Source of the DNA: Pyrocephalus nanus
Taxonomy: Eukaryota > Chordata > Aves > Passeriformes > Tyrannidae
Assembly (NCBI GenBank): GCA_038380795.1
Contig: CM076261.1
Coordinates: forward strand, 10,670,556-10,734,555
Direction of reading: 5' to 3'
DNA: 64,000 bases
The notes below the pieces were generated by a model, which was not told the origin of the DNA, ran no database searches, and saw only the letters and a program-made list of their open reading frames with translations. The position numbers were made by a program, and so were the translations under genes. This document shows, one piece after another, positions 10,881-24,162 of this stretch (positions are counted from its first letter, which is position 1; each line of letters begins with the position of its first letter).

Positions 10881-12178
10881 TGTAAGTTATATTGTGATAC
10901 ATGCTGGGAACAGACAGACTGGTCTCCTAGTGTATCTAAATGATGGTTGCTGAGGCTCTACTCATGCAGAATAATCTGACTGCTTCTATGGAAAGAGTGG
11001 TTCTCAATAATTTGACATGAATATCTGTATATGTAGATAAATTCCAGCTAGGGTCTCTGAGAACCTGTGTTGTTCTTTTTAGTGTTGAATGAGGATCCAA
11101 ACAAAACAGCTTGAAAAATGTAAGAGGTTACATTAGGTATTTACATGGTCCTTTACATATACCCTTAAAAACTGATGTTAATTTTTTTTGCTAGTATTTT
11201 GCATAACCCTCATATACCTTTTAGGAGTTATCACCTTAGTTATCCTTCATATAAAAACTACCACTGCCGAACTTGAACATTTACTGTACTTGCTCATGGA
11301 AAAAAAAAAAAAACAAACAGAAAATGGAAAGCTAGGACTGCCAATACAGAGCAAGTGGCATCATCTCTTGAAATACTAAAAAATTTTACCCAGTCCAAAT
11401 CAAACTCATTATTACTATCAGCATTTTAGAAGCATGTATACATGCACAAAAACATATGCGTGTTTTATCTGCGACAAGTTTCACGCTTGATGCTCATAAA
11501 TTTCAGCTTTATATTTGGTGCTTAATCAGCTAGAAATACACAAAAGAATATTTCACAAGGAGGAGCTAGACTTGAAGGCAGACTATAAGCAAGGTACACA
11601 TGAAATCCATTGGAATGTAGGAAAAACAATATTCCCACACTTGGAGTTCAGCCCTGTAAAAGCAGCAAATGTTGAGATAACAGCTAGAAAATGAGGAACA
11701 TATGGTTATTCCTGTAGTTTTGCTTTTGTTTTCAGCATAGATATCTGATAGTTGGTATCATGATTAGTATTGGTAAATGGAACAAAGTCAAGTTAAGAAA
11801 TTACAGACTACCTTTCAGAAAATTAGTTTGGATGACAGAAACATGCAAATGTATTTAGAAGCAAGATGGTGACTTTGTAGTTCAGTGACCTCTGTCTCAT
11901 CTCCACACACAATTTCTAATAAATTGTTCTGAATTGTTCTTCTGACCACTTGCCAAGAAAATAATGCTATTATTGCCAGGTCTCAAATGGCTTTGCAGTA
12001 ACAATGTCAGAGTGAAACTATTAGTGGAATTACTATGTCAGAAAGGCATCTCACAAGCTAAGGACAGTCTGTGGCACAAGACCTGAAACTACCTTGTGAT
12101 CTGCCTTGGCAATTCTGCCATATTTTCAAGTTATTAGTTTCAACTACAACTTCTGAGCAATTGCAACACTGCTGACAA

Positions 12179-12202
12179 ATATCAGAATATCAGAGTATCA
12201 GA
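12179..12202. repeat. Short tandem repeat, three 8-base units
   Basis: Two copies of ATATCAGA are followed by GTATCAGA. This is a small local slippage product. Confidence 0.7.
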
Positions 12203-13477
12203 ACGTTAGCTAACTCAGCCTTACTGACCCATCTTACATAGAGAAGGACCATGATAAGAAGGAGAATAAGTTAGGGGTTTGCAGGATTGGCAGTTTGAAG
12301 GCAGCAGGCTTCATTCACAGTTAAGGAGCTATTGAATGCCAGGCAAGCAAAGCATGGGATATAGGCAACATACACAGGAACAGCCCAGATGGATTAGCAG
12401 GTGGTGTGGGCACAGCACAAGGAAAAGATGGGGAGAATACTGATAGAAGGAAAAAATATGACCAGATTCAGTAAAAGTCATCTGAATTCCAGTTCAAGCT
12501 GCTAAATTTCAGAAAGCAGAATCAGAAATCCATATGGGAATTTGTTGTTAATCTAGGAATACTTGCCAAGACCTGATTTAATACAGAGCAAGCAGTAGAT
12601 GAGACAAGATTCAGTGGTTTGGCTTATCAAAAATCTTGATGACTGCTTAGGTTTAGTCTAGACTTAGAAAGACCTTCAATCTGCTCTGTGTGAATTTAGG
12701 ACAGTTGCTTCCCAGAGCTGCCATGTAATGAAGGACATATGATTTTAGGATAGGCACAGGCCAAGAAGTTCCTATACCACCTCCTATACAGAGTTAGAAA
12801 GTAGTACTGCACAATATGCCTTTAATCTAAACACTGGTCTAACACCTTTAGGAAATGAAATATAGATTAAATGAATTATAGATTATAAGCCTGTTAATGC
12901 TTTGCAGTCAAGGAATGATGAAAGTGCTTTGGATAGCCTACCCCAGCCTCCCCAAATTAAAAATCACCACTTCCTGCAGGCCAGACAAAAGAAAAGAAAG
13001 ACAAAAGAGAGAACTTCTCAATAAGAAGCTGAAGTTTTCTTGTTTCCTGAGGGATGAACTTTCTTCCAGCTGTGCTATGGACAAGTCATACTCTGCTGAT
13101 TCATGTGAGTAGCCTTTTTTAAGTTAACACTCATGTAGTTCCATTTAAGAAAATTTTCATCTGAGTCAGGACGTAATTCCACAAGCTGCATAATTTTTGG
13201 CACTTTGGCTGATGTAATGAAGATGTATGCAGGAATATATTGTTTTCTTGTTGGTGGCAATCTTGACTTTTATTGTATTTGTTATTTATAGCTTATATTT
13301 TCTTCTATTTCTATTATAACTCAGATTATTCTGTGCTATATAAAGGTAAGAACTTCCAGTCAGGAAGAGCAATGTTAGTGTAGCTACCAACAGTGTATTT
13401 TGATATTTCATTGGATCAGGAGTGTTGCATTTTTTGTTCTATATTCAGGGAATTTAAAATATACTTTTTATGTCCCT

Positions 13478-13480
<3 letters not shown>

Positions 13481-13517
<37 letters not shown>
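13481..13517. repeat. Homopolymer of 37 T
   Basis: An uninterrupted T run is preceded by a pyrimidine stretch (TGTCCCTCTC). CR1 does not end in poly-A, so this is not a CR1 tail. No retroposed body or target duplication was seen beside it. Length in an assembly is unreliable for such runs. Confidence 0.9.
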
Positions 13518-13522
<5 letters not shown>

Positions 13523-16299
13523 TGCTCACAGTGTTTAAATAAATTCATCTAATTTTCTAAACTTATTAATGCATAGAAAACCATGATGTTTCAAACCTTT
13601 TACCTTAAGGTGTAAAACCATTTGGGAAAAATGCTCTTCTGTGGAGTATTATCATATATAATGGGGTTGTGGTCTGTGTATGTGCTGCTATCCCATACCT
13701 CTCAGTGAAGGATGTCTCAATGCCTGTCACTGTGACATAGCATAAATGATGGGTTTTCAACTGTTTTCAGTTTGTGAAAAATATCATAGACTTTCTTAGT
13801 TTCACAAACTTATTTTTAGTGTCACAATCTTATTTCAATTTGCCTAAAATATCTTTGGGCTGGTGAGATTCTTATAAAATAAATGTAAGTCTGTTAACTA
13901 CAGATTATTCTTAGCTCTTTGTTGAATGCTTAGCATCAGCTGAGCATCCACAGACTGTGCCTTGAAGACCACAATTGTATCGTGACCTTTAAGATAATAT
14001 GTTAATATCAGTAATAACTTAATACATGTAATATTTCATACCCATATCTAAGGTGGATATCAAGCATAGTCCTATGGCTATGTGTAGGCACAATGATAAT
14101 TTTACCCTTTAAATTCAAGCTACTTAAAATCAAAAATGTGTCTACATCCCCTCCCTCATGCAGCAAGGCATGTGCTCAGAAACATTTATATGAAACATAT
14201 TTTCCATTAAAAAATACTTATTTAGTAAAATAAAATATTTCATGGGCAGAATTAGGTTTATTCTGTATTTCAAAAAGAATATGAATAAATATTTTGGTTT
14301 GATTTTGTCATAGCAGCTGAAATAAAAAAGTCAAAACCAATATGGATCAGCTTAATGAAATAAAATGTTTTCATAATTTGCCATATAAAATGTGGATGAT
14401 ATGGTACTGTTTCACAGAAAATATTAGCATATAATCATCCAAAAGCTTATTTCTGGTTCCAAGCAAATTTTTGAAGACACTTTTCATCTCAGTTTGGAGT
14501 TTCAAAGTTCAAAACTAACAGTTTTCTCAGGAAGATAGACCTTGGTTGTGAGAAATTTAGAGATAATATGTAGGGAAGAGAGACAAAGAGGATGCAAATA
14601 ACCAAATATATTTTATTTTTTTGTGATCTTTTGCTTTTCTCTGCCTATCTACTATTAAGAGCTGTTTATATTTCATCAAAGGCTTCACTGCAGTTCCTCT
14701 TTCCTTATATAATCAGATTTTTCCTCTTTTCCTCCTTCCTTTTTTTTATTTTATTTTATTTTATTCTTATCAGGAATTAATTTTTCCTATTGCAGCAGTT
14801 TTTGGTATCTAAAACACCTTTTTCATCCCCGCAGCCCTAGCTGTCCACTTTGGGTTGGACAGTCACCCCATAGAGCTCTTCAGAAATGCTGTGGCTAAAA
14901 CTCTAATCCTCAATTTTTTTCAAGATCTGACTATACATCATGTTTATAATTACTTATAAATTATGTGCATCTACAGGTATCCACAATCTATGTTCCAGAA
15001 TGCTTTGCTACTGTCTTGGTTATGCATTTTATTAATATTAGCACATTATTATGCAACGTAGTACTATATTCGTCAAAAAATGGAAGGAATGAGGGACAGA
15101 GCGGGAGCAAACAGATTCATTTAGGCAGTACAGAAGCAAAATCAGCACATTAAAAATGTAACATCTCCATTACATAAAAGCTCACACTTCTACATATGGA
15201 GCCTTCTGTAAGCTGTTGCCCTGAAAGTTATTTCAATAATCATATATAGGAACAAATGAGTTTTGCAACACTGTAACTTTCACTCAAACCTGAACGTACA
15301 GGTATGAAATGGGCTGATTAGGCAACTTCAATGGCAAACATACCAGCTGTGTTTTATGCCTGCAATTCCTGTTTCCAAGGGAAGACCTCTGGCCCTGGCC
15401 AATCACTTAGAGAACAGCTTTAGATCAATCCTGCTACATTTACTCATATGGCATCATATGAGTTATCCTCAGCAATTTTTAAAGCTGTACTAGCCACTCA
15501 CTTCTACAGTGGAGAATACTGGATTACAGCATAATGCAGAAATTGAGAATTATATAGTTCTGTAGAAAGCTGAAACTTCCCAGTTGAAAAGTTTGAGTAC
15601 GACTAGAGGTCTCAGGAAAAGTTACATAGATATATTGAAAATATGCATTTGCACACATTTGCTAATATTTCATAAAAACTATTTCAGTCTAGTAAAGTAA
15701 AATTTTCCATCCTTCGTGCACGTATGTATTATATAAATAAATACTTATGTTGATATATGACATCATGTGTATATTGACAGAATTACTGTCACTACACTTG
15801 TGAGAAACAAAGTCCCTTGAAATGATTTTGTTAAAGAATTTACTAGCAAAAATAATAACACAGTTACTATTATTAGTAGCAGTAATTCTGTAAAAATATA
15901 CAATATTTATAATTTATTTTCATTTGAGAACAAGAGCAAATTACCAAACATGACAGTCTTATCTGGGATTTTGTCAAAATTAATGATATACAATAGGAAA
16001 CCCTCAAGTTTTAACAACATGTATTTCCAGAGGGAAAATCTTTTGTTGCTAAGTGTTTTGGGAAAGTCTATATTTTGAGATATTATTTACACCAACTTTA
16101 TAAAATCTTTGGGTCTTTGTGACTCAATATCTTTATTTAAAGAAAGAAAAAAGTCATGTAAGTTGTAAGAGGGCTAACATCTACTGTTTAACACTAATAC
16201 AGGAAAGTAGGAAAAGTAAAACTAATGACCAAAACACTGAGTATCCTTTCATCACCTGTTCTCCAAGTGTGTCTCCATAGTGATAAATACTTTGAACTC
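13518..16299. other. Non-coding stretch, no gene recognised
   Basis: The sequence is AT-rich and single-copy apart from the (TTTTA) stretch at 14739-14765. Open frames are at most 62 codons up to 15153. No RNA gene was recognised. Confidence 0.6.
14739..14765. repeat. (TTTTA)n simple repeat
   Basis: About four TTTTA units follow an eight-base T run. It is a pentanucleotide microsatellite. Confidence 0.85.
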
Positions 16300-16620
16300 C
16301 TTACTGCCATGGCACTGAGGCCCTACCTGCCATGCATGTCCCTTCCTGGCCCAGTGGCTCCTCTAACCCTATACATGGCTCCCACAGACCTGCCCTGCCT
16401 GGTCATGGTCAGACCTAACCACTGACCCACCTCCCTACCCAGCTTTGGCCTCTCTCAATCCCAAGGGAGGTGCCCAGTGCCTGGGGCTGGGGCTGTCCTG
16501 GTGCCCCATTGCTCTCTTCCTGGTGGGATGGGCAGGCTCTGCCCTGACGGAGCTGTGGGAAGCCCCCATGGGGCCCTGACAGTGCCTTTCTCACACCAAG
16601 AGTGGCAGATGTTGTCAAAA
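16300..16620. other. GC-rich, CpG-poor block of unknown origin
   Basis: This block is clearly richer in G and C than the flanks but has almost no CpG (only two noticed, near 16548 and 16639, the latter just outside the block), so it is not a CpG island. It contains overlapping open frames on both strands (66 codons + at 16225-16425, 81 codons - at 16415-16660), without recognisable domains. It could be an old mobile element with a GC-rich consensus that lost its CpGs, or an exon of a non-coding RNA. I cannot tell which. Confidence 0.4.
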
Positions 16621-19600
16621 CTATCTGCACAGAGCAACCGCTGTGTGCCTGATGAAGCAAACAAAATGTTTTAAACGTGTTCTAATGTTCCTTAGTTCTC
16701 CAGTGCTCTGGATGGGAAAGGCTTTTCACTATGAGCCTCCTAAGCCTTGCCTCTGAGCACTGTAAGACACATGCTTCAACATGTTGTGATAACTGGACTG
16801 AAAGGAAAATACGTGTCAAACCTTATCTTTCTGTAACTGGTTTAGCATATTCCTATTCAACAGTGGATTATGCTTAAACTATCCTTAATTGTTTTCTAAA
16901 AAAAAAGTCTGAAAATTCAAAAGAAACCCTCCAAATATATCACATTTTTCTGCCTCATTCTCTTTTCCAAACGTTTTTTTTTAGTGGTAATGTTTGGTTT
17001 AACTTGTGAATCCCTTAGTGTAAACTCTCTCAGTGTAGCTTGACAAAAAGATCTTGAGTAATTTTTTAACATATACAGTAATTCTCTTGTGGTATATATT
17101 CTACCTCCCTCTGCTTCTCCCACTAGATATATGGCTTTCCTTTCTACATGTGTTTGTATGAATATATTTATTGGGTTACATGTAAGTGCTTTTTTTTTTT
17201 TTTGTTGTTTTTTTTTTTTTTTAACAGTTGGTAGTTCTAGACCTCGTAGGAATAATAGCTCTTTCCATGGAGAAGGGATGTTGTTTTACTGATAATGTAG
17301 GAGAGCAGAAGCAGCTATAGAACACCTTTTCCTCACTGTTTTTACACTAGACAAATATGTTTCCATCTACCAATTAGGATTTATGCTCACTGAGTCAAAG
17401 ACAAAGCTCAAATACACTAGTGACTAAATAAAAAATGGATAAATAGAATACATTAGGACTGAGATCCAAGGTAAAAATTGCTGTTTCAGAAGCAAAATAT
17501 ATTCACAACGTCCTTGCAGATGCTGAGTAATACTATGAGGGGCAACAACTGCTGGACAACTTCATTAGGAAGCAGTAGTGTTTAAAGTTCAAAGTACTCA
17601 AGTTTTCTATAAGGTAGAGTTACCTAAAAATCAAGAGTCTTGGGAACTCATCTCAAGTCCTCCGTTTCCTGTAGCAGTTTAGGCTCTGGAGGTGGTAGAT
17701 GAATTTTCATTAGTATGAGATTTCCTAAAATCTTTGAAGTCTGGATTGAACCTAGGAAAGCCATGGTGGCTGCTTGCCCTGGGGAAACCTGATGGGGGTG
17801 CATAGCCTATCTGTCACGGCTGTCCCAAGTCAGTGGACCCCAGAAATCTGTCAGAAATCCAGGCAGGATTTGCTGCCTTCCATCTGCCTGGTTCAAAGTC
17901 TAGCCATCTGGGCAAATAAACCTTTAGTTTCCTTCTTTTTAACATTTTTAATAAAACAAAATAAAAAGCAGATTTATACACTCTAAAATGAAGTTTAAAA
18001 TTAATGCAGTAATGTGCCCATCTAATAATATACTTAGCCCAAATTGTGGTACTTTATCTTATTTGTATCGCCCATTCTATCCAACATTCACCACTGGGAC
18101 TAGCAAAGCATTTGGCATTCACTGTTTCTGATGTGGACATGAAACATGAGGTCTCTATAAGTAGGGGAAGGGTTTCTGTCTATTGCAGACATTTTGATTT
18201 ACCCGCAGGCTCTGTGCCTGGCTTTGTCTTTGTGACAATCTGTCACTGGAGAAATCTGCCAACACGCTGCCCTTTTACAAGTCTCCCAGGCCTTTCTCAG
18301 GTCTGAAACGCTTGTACAAAATGGATTCTTCTTTCTTTGACACTCTTTACATCAGAATACAGGCAAGGTTGTAACGTGAAGCTGACTGATGCTCTGCTAG
18401 CTTTTGTGTCAAAGTGTTGGGAAACCTAGGATGCCCATGTTCATAGCTCTAGGGCAGTCCAGTCTGAAGGCTGTTATGTAAATCCCAGATTTCCTACAAG
18501 GAACTGAGAATCTGGCCAGCTTACGGTTTCTGATTATTCAAGCTAGACTCAGGAAATGTTACGATCTCAGCTGGAGCAAGCTGGGTATACAGTTTTGAAA
18601 GGATCAATACTCTCACTTCACTAACTGACAAATGCATTACATGGAGGATAGCTAGTCTGGACATGCGAATGCTGTTGTTTTAAGTAAGAAAAAAACTTGT
18701 GTAGCTGCTACAGTTTAACAGGTAACTAAACGAGGCAGCATAACTTTTTAATTAAAGAAGTACCTATCCATAGGTCTAAACTTACACAGTACTGCCAAGG
18801 AGATGTGGCACTACTCAGAAATGTGGATTCCTTGGAGACAGCTGTGGTTGAAAATTCCAGTGTTGTGTAGAGAAGGAACTACAAAGACCAAACCAGCAGT
18901 ACACTGAAGAAATGTTGAGACTGAGGTGATGAGAGAGTCATAGCAAGAGACCTTTGGGACTGACTACTGATTTAGATAGGACAGTAACTAAGATAGAGAT
19001 ACCCTTGTTGTAAGTTATAGCGGTCTTGATGAAAAAAGAGATGTGTCAAAGTTAGCTGCTTCCATCACAATTTTTGAGCTAATGGAAATACTTCTCAGGT
19101 CACTGAAATTTACATAAATGCTTAAAGGTTATACTTAGTTTTTGCCTTTGAGATACAGCATTTCTGAGCTTGTAGACACCCAGCACAGAGAGACTTAAAT
19201 GAAGCTTTTGTTACAGTTATTTCATTACCATAAATAATCTTTAAGACAATAAAATTTTGAAAAGAAAGACCTGGAATTTTCCATTTTTATACTATTCCTT
19301 TGAATGACCAGTACCAACACCAACAAAGAATTATGAAAGAATTATCAAAGTTGTGGACAATTTGTAGTAAAGAAGCATTCTAAACCCAAAAGAAGATAGC
19401 ACCTATATTACGTCATGCATAGATACAGGTATAAATAAACTCTAATTATGAACTCTGTTTATTGCATGTATGGCAAGATGTCTTATAGAATGAGGAAGAT
19501 TTGTGTAAGGACCTTAAAATATAGGCCGAGTGACCTCACTGCCTATACTCCCTCACAAAAGCAAGGTGTAAATTCAGTTTTAAGGAAAGCTAACACTTTT

Positions 19601-21936
19601 GATTCTGTTTTAAAGATCTGTTTTAAAGCTATTTCTTACTTGGCAGATGGGTAATTTTGTCTTCACTTACATCTGTTGAGGTGCAAATTAATTTTCATTC
19701 CACAGTGCAAGTTTTTCTTTTTTTGCAACAGAAATTTTATGAGTAGGGTATAAATTCATTTCTATGCTAGCACAATGCTTTTACTGAATGTAGAAATATG
19801 TTGGACTCTGCAAATACAGAATTCTTTTGAGTGTACTCAGAATGATAAAAATATTTATATTTCTAGAGGTGGTTGAATGTTTAATATTTTTCACTTTCCT
19901 TAGAGAAAATAATATTATGCTATTAATGTCACTTTCTTATAGTTACTTTTAGAGGGAAGCTAGTTTCTTCTTGAAGGAATCACACAATTGATAATATGTA
20001 AAAATGGGATGGTTGATATGATTAATTGCATTTTTTGACATTCACTGTGCAATAAGGCATTATTATTAAAAATGTCGTGACTTTTTTTCCTACAGGAATG
20101 TCTTCTATTGTATAGACATTCCTAGTTATTGCTTTTCTACTTCAAAATGTGCTCTGTCTGTTGCTCACTTACACATTTCAATATTAAAAAAAATTTCAAA
20201 ATATAAACTTGAACTATTTCAAAAGGCTAAAAGTGTTTCTTTCTAGAAACAATAATCATACTTTACCTAATTTCACAAGTAATTTATTTTTATTTAAAGA
20301 ATGTTCTAAGAACAATTATTTTCAATATAGATTTTATTTATTGTTGTGTGTTTTCCATAGCAGTATGATGCTGAAAACAACACTAAAAAAATTCAAAATA
20401 CAAAATCAAATGATACAAGAATAGAAAACATGTACATTTCTTTGTCTCTAAACAATTTGGCCTTATAAGAAGCATAAACTAAAAGTTCATGAGTAGTTTC
20501 ATTAATTAACATTAATTAGAAGCATAAAATTTGATATATTAAAAATCTGTTTTTCTGGAAGCTAATATACATTTGTAACTCTGTGCATACTGAAAATACT
20601 AAAACGTATATGAAACTAAACATGATTTTAATTAATTACATCAAAATACCAGTAATTACAAGTTTTTTCAGAAGGAAAAATGAACTTTCTGGCCCTGACA
20701 GCATAGCTGGCACAGACAAATAATACTTTTTATAAATAGAAAAAGATTTTAGTAACACAGATGCCAGTGAAACTTACTTGCAATTTTACCTGTCAGTGAG
20801 CATACATTCTTTCTATCAGAATAAGAGTTAGAGGTGCATCCTTCAAAATTTTCTGTAGGGAGACATCCCAAATATTATTAGTTATTTTAGTACAGTATGT
20901 AGAAATATAAAATAAAAAAAAATGGAGTCTGAAAGATACATTTTAGATTTAGTGAAATCATATGTGTACAGTTATTGGAGATATTTTTAAAGCGTGTGTA
21001 AATAGTCCACAAATCATGTTGCAAATGTATGAGACCTTCAAATAAAATGGTGCCAATTCTAAAAAAAACATTCAATGTTATGTCTGTCTTTGATTTATTG
21101 AATTTTGCTGTTGGAATTTGTTTTGAACTGCATCAATCCTGTCAACAGTTGTCCTATTCTTTATAGGCTCCGTAAGTAATCAAATCTAAATACATTTGTA
21201 GTTATCCACTTTGTCATATATAGCCAGTAAGCAATCAATTTCTGGGCAGCAATAAAGAAAAAGGACAAATTTTCAAGGACTTCTATTTGATTTGTATTTG
21301 TTGCTGCCTTTGGCTTTAGCACAGTAGAGAACATATGAACACTTTTCATTGCTTTCCTAATTGAGGCCTTAGAAAATAATTTTCTGCTTTTGAAGAAGTC
21401 TGAGAGAGAAGCTTAGGAAAACTTTCATTTTTCTTTTTTTCTTTTTAATTCCCATTCCCAAGTGCAAATATTCTCTATTCATGTTAAAAAAATTCGTTCA
21501 ATAAAAATACATTAAACATGTACTTGAATCTCTTAAATTTGGCCAAGCAAAAAATGAATATCCACGGTGAAATTTTCTTCTTAAAAGTTACATTGAAATT
21601 TCAGTCATCTTACTCATTTTTGTACTGAGTTTTTTAAAAATAAGGTATAATCATTTTTCTAAGAGAAAAGCGAACTCTACTAATCCCTTTGAGAAAAGTT
21701 TTCTTGAGGACGCTTCCACAGCAGTAGATTTAGGCTTTGTTCTGCCTGAAAAAGAGAGTACAGGTGAAGAAATGTTTCTAAAAACACTGAGTAAGTAAAA
21801 ACATTTTCAGTTTGCAATACAATTTTGAATGCAACCCTAAAACCAACTATTGGTAGTGCTTTTTCTATAATATGTAGTATTTGTGTTAATTTCTGCTACT
21901 CTGTGTGGAACAGTTATAACTACAATATCTATTTGC
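16621..21936. other. Non-coding stretch, no gene recognised
   Basis: The sequence is single-copy and AT-rich. It holds the T-rich tract at 17190-17222. A locally GC-richer segment at 17760-17915 is followed by two AATAAA motifs (near 17916 and 17951), which might be the 3' end of a transcript but has no other support. Open frames are below 90 codons. Confidence 0.55.
17190..17222. repeat. T-rich tract with GTTG interruption
   Basis: Two T runs are separated by GTTG and followed directly by AACAG. The combination resembles a pyrimidine tract plus splice acceptor, but no exon-like sequence follows. Confidence 0.8.
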
Positions 21937-22446
21937 ACTGGTGAGCTGCACCTCAAATACTGTGACCAGCTCTGGGCCTTTCACTGCAAAAAAGAAACTG
22001 AAGTGCTACACGGTGTCCAGAGGAGGGCAACGAAGCTTGTGAAGGGTCTACAGGGTGTGTCTTATGAGGAGTGGCTGAGGAATCTGGGTTTGTTTATTCT
22101 GGAGAAAAGGAGGCTCAGGGGTGACCTTATCACCCTCTACTTAAAGGAGACTGTAGCCTGATGGGGGTCATCCTCTTCTTCCAGGCAACCAGCAACAGGA
22201 CGGGAAGGTGCAGCTTCAAGCTGCACCAAGTGAGGTTCAGGTTGTAAGGAATTCATGGAAAGGGTTGTTAAACATTGGAATGGACTGACCAGGGAGGTGA
22301 TGGAGTCACCACCCCTGAAGGTGTTCAGGAAACAACTGGACGTGGCACTTAGTGCTATGATTTAGTTGACGGGGTGGTGACTGGTCAAAGATTGGAACTG
22401 ATGATCTCAGCAGTCTTTTCCAACCTAAACAATTCTGTGATTCCAT
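21937..22446 (+). mobile_element. CR1 LINE, 5'-truncated 3' end
   Basis: This is a classic CR1 3' segment. In order it shows 'GAGCTGCACCTCAAATACTG', 'GTCCAGAGGAGGGCAACGAAG', 'TATGAGGAGTGGCTGAGG', 'GGAGAAAAGGAGGCTCAGGG', 'CATTGGAATGGACTG' and 'GATGATCTCAGCAGTCTTTT', and it ends 'CAATTCTGTGATTCC', the remnant of the octamer tail. These are the end of ORF2 and the 3' UTR. The copy is diverged. An open frame of 92 codons at its 5' side is the remnant of ORF2 and is not a host gene. There is no poly-A tail, as expected for CR1. Confidence 0.93.
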
Positions 22447-24084
22447 TTGTTTCAAAAATCCAGTCAACTTCAGTGTGGTTTTGTTTCACAGTGAGGAATT
22501 TTCAGTTGTGTGGGGTTTTTTTTTCACATGATGTCTTGAAACAGTTAATTTAGATGAACATTGTATTTGCTTTGGTTATTAAGAATCCAGTTTTTCTTTC
22601 AGAAAAAAAGGTCATACTAATGAACTGGAGATCTCCATCACTATAAAGTCTGTTCTCTTCCACCAGCATCAGTGATATGTGTAGTAGACAAATTTTCAAC
22701 CTTTCTTTGTTAATTGTGGTCAGATCACAAGACTTCTAATCAAACAAAGAGCCAAAACAAAGAGCCAATGTCATGGCTTACATCTTTCACTCCAGTACAT
22801 TCTACATGCCATGAACATATTACTGGATATGTATGTAACTATGAAGCTCATATTGTTTAGACATACTGCCAGGTTAAAATTCCTGAATTTTTTATTTTGA
22901 ATTATACTTACTTTAAAGAATCAAACTGGTTCTTGAAAAACTTGTCACCAGTATGCCAGCATTCTGTGCTGAAATACTCATATTTTTCAGTGTAATTTAA
23001 TTGCTCCCACCATATCATTCCATCACAGACTTTCTCTCGTATACTAGAAACTTACTAAGCAAACATTCAGACTAGCAGCACCCCTGTATACGTGGGGAGA
23101 GGAAAATGAAAATGAAAAAGGTAGTAAAGTTAGGGAAGCACGTTTAGGGACAAATCTGCTGTACATACCTCAGCCGAACTTAAAATTAATGGTAATGATA
23201 ACGTCAATAATCAAGATATAGAGTACATGGCTTTCAGTATTATTGTTATGTTAATCTTGATTGCTTATCATGTGCTTTCAGTAAAGGATGAAATGAAAAT
23301 GAATATTTACATTAAAAATTATTTACTTTTTTTTTAATTTATAATTTATTGGCAATCTGGCTCTTCCTAGAATAGATATAAATTCTCAGCTCAGAAACAT
23401 GGTAAATAACTTATCAAAATTGACAAAAAAGGGGGAAAGAAACCCCCCAAAAATTTGTTTCTTTTCTGAAACATTCTAAACATTTTTTGTAAAGAATGTT
23501 GTTTTAAAATAAATCTGGAATGGAATTTTACTGAGTACATGTGTACATACTTTTTGAAAAGAATAATTTAAAAACTTTAAGTCTATTAGAAGTTATCACA
23601 GAAAAAAAACCCTGCAAAATAAAAGTAAAATAATATCTATTTTAAATATCACTTTAAAGTATTTTATGCATACACCACACTTTTGTTCAAGTTGAAAATA
23701 CTTCAAATCAGACTTTTAACAATTTCTCCTGTGCTTATCTGTATGAAATGGTGCATTTCAAGTTAAACAAAGTAGTGAGAAGCCAAAAAGAGACAAATTT
23801 GATTTATATGCATTACAGGCAGAAAATGAATGAAACCATATGCAAATACAGGATTTGATACTACGATATGCAGAATAATATTATCTTAGCTAAAGGGGAA
23901 CTTCGGTATAATTTTGAAATACATCTATGGCTTAAAAGGCAGCAGGATTATAATGAAAGGGACAGGGCAATAAAACCATTACCACTAGTCAGTATTTTCC
24001 CTTCCTGGAGGAAGGCTTATACTATTTTGTTGTAGGGCTTTCTAGCATGAGCACAAAATAAAAAATGGTTGGGGTTTGTTTTTT

Positions 24085-24127
24085 GTTTGGTTTTTTTTTT
24101 TTGTTTGTTTTTTGGTTTTTTTTTTTG

Positions 24128-24158
<31 letters not shown>

Positions 24159-24162
24159 GTGT
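24085..24162. repeat. (TTTTG)n and T-rich simple repeat
   Basis: T runs broken by GTTTG lead into six GTTTT units (from 24127), then a short (GT) stretch up to about 24167. It is a G/T-only strand, prone to length variation. Confidence 0.9.

Larger units (their letters stand above)
9531..13480. other. Mostly single-copy non-coding stretch
   Basis: No complete gene was recognised. It contains the coding-like patch at about 10740-10880 (listed separately), a run of 13 A at 11300-11312 and a threefold tandem 8-mer (ATATCAGA twice, then GTATCAGA) at 12179-12202. All other open frames are below 80 codons and show no family resemblance. Confidence 0.55.

Noticed and set aside
16300..16620. CpG island promoter
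   Set aside because: GC-rich, but almost without CpG.
17190..17226. T-rich tract plus AACAG as a splice acceptor
   Set aside because: The signal form is good, but nothing exon-like or open follows, and T tracts of this kind are common in the window.
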